41,539 nucleotides of DNA from Cloacimonetes bacterium UBA6081 (GTDB lineage Bacteria > Cloacimonadota > Cloacimonadia > Cloacimonadales > Cloacimonadaceae), in assembly GCA_002428685.1 (NCBI GenBank), contig DIXL01000008.1, forward strand, positions 1 through 41,539. The letters are read 5' to 3'. The notes beneath the pieces are model-generated. The model had not been told where the DNA came from and searched no databases. It worked only from the letters and a program-made list of their open reading frames with translations. The position numbers were made by a program, and so were the translations under genes. Below, one piece after another: positions 39,922 to 41,539 of this stretch (position 1 is the first letter of the stretch; every line of letters begins with the position of its first letter).

Positions 39922-41539
39922 TTAATCTCTGATAACCGCAGTAAGCTGCTTCCGCATGATCTTACCGCCGCTGGATGCTTGAGATTCCCACAGAATAATG
40001 TATAATCCGCGGGAAGCGTAACTGCCATTCTGTTTGCGTCCATCCCACCTAAGCATTCCGGAATTTAGCACAGATGTATAATCTGCCAGAGTGCGGATTT
40101 TGGTTCCACGCAGATCGAAGATGCTGCAACTGATACGATTGGATGGGCTTGGCAGGTTATAAACAAGGGTGATATTCTCACCCCCTTTTGCATAGCAAGG
40201 GCTTCCGGAAAGCTGAATCTTTCCAATTTCCGGAAGCGGGATATCGGGAGCAGCACTATTGGGAAGACCAGGGGTTCCACCCTCAGCAGCAAAGCTGTTG
40301 CGCCATTTCAGCTCGTAGTCTTCATCCTGATAGCGCTCTCTGGAGATTCCTTTAATAATCTCCGATCCCGTGTAATAGAGCGAATCTATTACAACTCCGG
40401 CTGAGATTAACACCAGACTATCACCGTCGTTATTCAAACTGGCCCAGGAGCTTGCCTCAATTATTCTGTCTTCCGGGCAATTAGGATAGCACTGGATAAG
40501 CTGGTCTTTGTAGCGGCAAAGAACATAAAACCCCGTTTCTCCGCTCCAGGCAAAATTCGTGGTGTTACCGGCTGCGTCCTTTATGCTAATTCCTTCCCGC
40601 ATGGGGAGTTCGGTGTATGAATACAACTCTATCCATTCCTGATTTCCGCTTTCCGGATCGGCAAGAAACTCACTGAAGATCACTCCGGTAGTAAATCCCC
40701 CCACCGGCGAGAGCAACAGGCTGTTGTTGGTTTCATTGGGATCGCCGGTTAGCAACAGCTCCAGAGACAAGTTCTGCTGGCCACAGGCGAAAGAGGCCTG
40801 GATACAGATGGAATCATTTGCTGCAATGGGCGGTATCTCTGCGCTGTAAAGCTGTTCTATCTGAGTTACACTGAATGTTGCATCCAGAAGGGGGCTGAAA
40901 TGACTGTTATTTTTAAGCCACACAGTAAGATCGGCAATTCCGGAATCATAGCTAATCTCCGCCAAGCCTATGGCATAGTCGCAGCGGACGTGGTTGGCTG
41001 TGCCCGGAGTGGGAAAAAGTTCGTAAATAAAGTCCGGCGCACTGGCATCGGTATCATGTCCATCAATAATTCTGGCCAGAGAGCAGCCAGCGGGGGCATC
41101 TGGCGCAAAACTGGTTCCAGCATAGCCGCTATCATCGCAGAGCAGATAGGTGTTGGGCTCATCGTAAAGCACAGTATCCGTATAGCTTCCATCAGCACTT
41201 TGAAACCGGATACCATCTGTTTCGCTGCCACCATTCTGAAAGCTGAAGTTATATGCAAGCTGAGTGTTGGCAACGGACTCACCTCCGATCAGTAAATATC
41301 TTCCAGGCCGCAACACAAAAGCTGGAAGCGTGTATTGCACCACAAAAGTTTGTCCGCCTGAGAGTATTTGTGCACCCTCAAGCTGTTCGTTTGCCGAGCC
41401 GTTATTATAAAGCTCAATCCATTCGTAACCATCATCATCACCGCTGGGATCGTAACACACTTCATTAATCACTACGGCCGCGGACAGATTTGCCATCATA
41501 AACGGGAAAAGGGTTAAATAGATTAGGGATAAATAGGAT
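39922..41539 (-). CDS. Secreted lamin-tail-domain protein, 5' end outside the window
   Basis: At least 525 residues from the first ATG at 41499, but the frame stays open to the window edge and reads SYLSLIYLTLFPFMMANLSA, a signal-peptide core, so the true start is most likely beyond 41539. After cleavage come two lamin-tail-like domains: VVINEVCYDPSGDDDGYEWIELYN at the start and VIFSEFLADPESGNQEWIELYS around residue 272. A CARDB-like stretch may lie between. The end carries NRISCSIFDLRGTKIRTL, LRWDGRKQNG and SRGLYIILWE, a FlgD-like module related to the other secreted proteins. Likely surface-bound or secreted; function unknown. Confidence 0.82.
   Translation of the reverse strand, partial: SYLSLIYLTLFPFMMANLSAAVVINEVCYDPSGDDDGYEWIELYNNGSANEQLEGAQILSGGQTFVVQYTLPAFVLRPGRYLLIGGESVANTQLAYNFSFQNGGSETDGIRFQSADGSYTDTVLYDEPNTYLLCDDSGYAGTSFAPDAPAGCSLARIIDGHDTDASAPDFIYELFPTPGTANHVRCDYAIGLAEISYDSGIADLTVWLKNNSHFSPLLDATFSVTQIEQLYSAEIPPIAANDSICIQASFACGQQNLSLELLLTGDPNETNNSLLLSPVGGFTTGVIFSEFLADPESGNQEWIELYSYTELPMREGISIKDAAGNTTNFAWSGETGFYVLCRYKDQLIQCYPNCPEDRIIEASSWASLNNDGDSLVLISAGVVIDSLYYTGSEIIKGISRERYQDEDYELKWRNSFAAEGGTPGLPNSAAPDIPLPEIGKIQLSGSPCYAKGGENITLVYNLPSPSNRISCSIFDLRGTKIRTLADYTSVLNSGMLRWDGRKQNGSYASRGLYIILWESQASSGGKIMRKQLTAVIRD

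Overview
The window looks like a chromosomal segment of an uncultured Gram-negative bacterium, most likely Candidatus Cloacimonadota (Cloacimonetes/WWE1) or a close Fibrobacterota-Chlorobiota-Bacteroidota relative. This is inference. It rests on four large secreted proteins ending in the same FlgD-like/type A C-terminal module, gingipain-type and M6 peptidases, a DUF3098-like small membrane protein, a two-subunit class I fumarase and a predicted ornithine-lipid gene pair. No rRNA or tRNA gene was seen.

Layout. (1) 1-2726: a secreted M6 metalloprotease on the minus strand. (2) 2727-3476: gene-free DNA packed with GC-rich palindromic repeats. (3) 3477-14166: a type III-B CRISPR locus. Two very short, degenerate arrays, each followed on its right by a related leader-like segment, bracket a minus-strand gene encoding a Cas6-reverse transcriptase fusion with no Cas1 part. 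A plus-strand operon follows: a CorA-like membrane effector, a Cmr1-like RAMP, Cas10/Cmr2 (GGDD present, no HD domain), Cmr3, Cmr4 and a Cmr5-Cmr6 fusion. No cas1, cas2, CARF nuclease or signal-degrading enzyme is in the window. (4) 14252-14806: a small lipoprotein. (5) 15299-21801: a type III restriction-modification locus in the order mod, dinD-like, kilA-N, res. (6) 22141-24596: a TrmJ-like tRNA methyltransferase between two helical-repeat genes, the second AlkD-like. (7) 24589-27321: a gingipain-family (C25) protease. (8) 27404-31541: predicted ornithine-lipid acyltransferases (OlsB/OlsA type), a small membrane protein, a DUF58 protein and fumarase alpha and beta. (9) 31542-32267: repeat-rich DNA carrying a second copy of the element at 3210-3424. 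(10) 32268-41539: FG-GAP repeat surface protein, Fic protein and ComM on the minus strand; an AAA/DUF4143 ATPase on the plus strand; an ArsR/DUF2087 regulator and a lamin-tail-domain surface protein on the minus strand, the last running off the right edge.

How the genes work together. The CRISPR locus is the centrepiece. From known families, Cas6 should process crRNA, the Cmr complex should bind and cut target RNA, and Cas10 should then make a nucleotide second messenger. The only effector gene is corA, so by analogy with the Bacteroides fragilis type III-B/CorA system the messenger may be SAM-AMP rather than cyclic oligoadenylate. An RT fused to Cas6 without Cas1 or Cas2 is the most unusual feature: either adaptation proteins are supplied from elsewhere or the RT does something else. 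Together with the adjacent type III R-M locus this forms a defence island inside otherwise ordinary housekeeping and secreted-protein genes.
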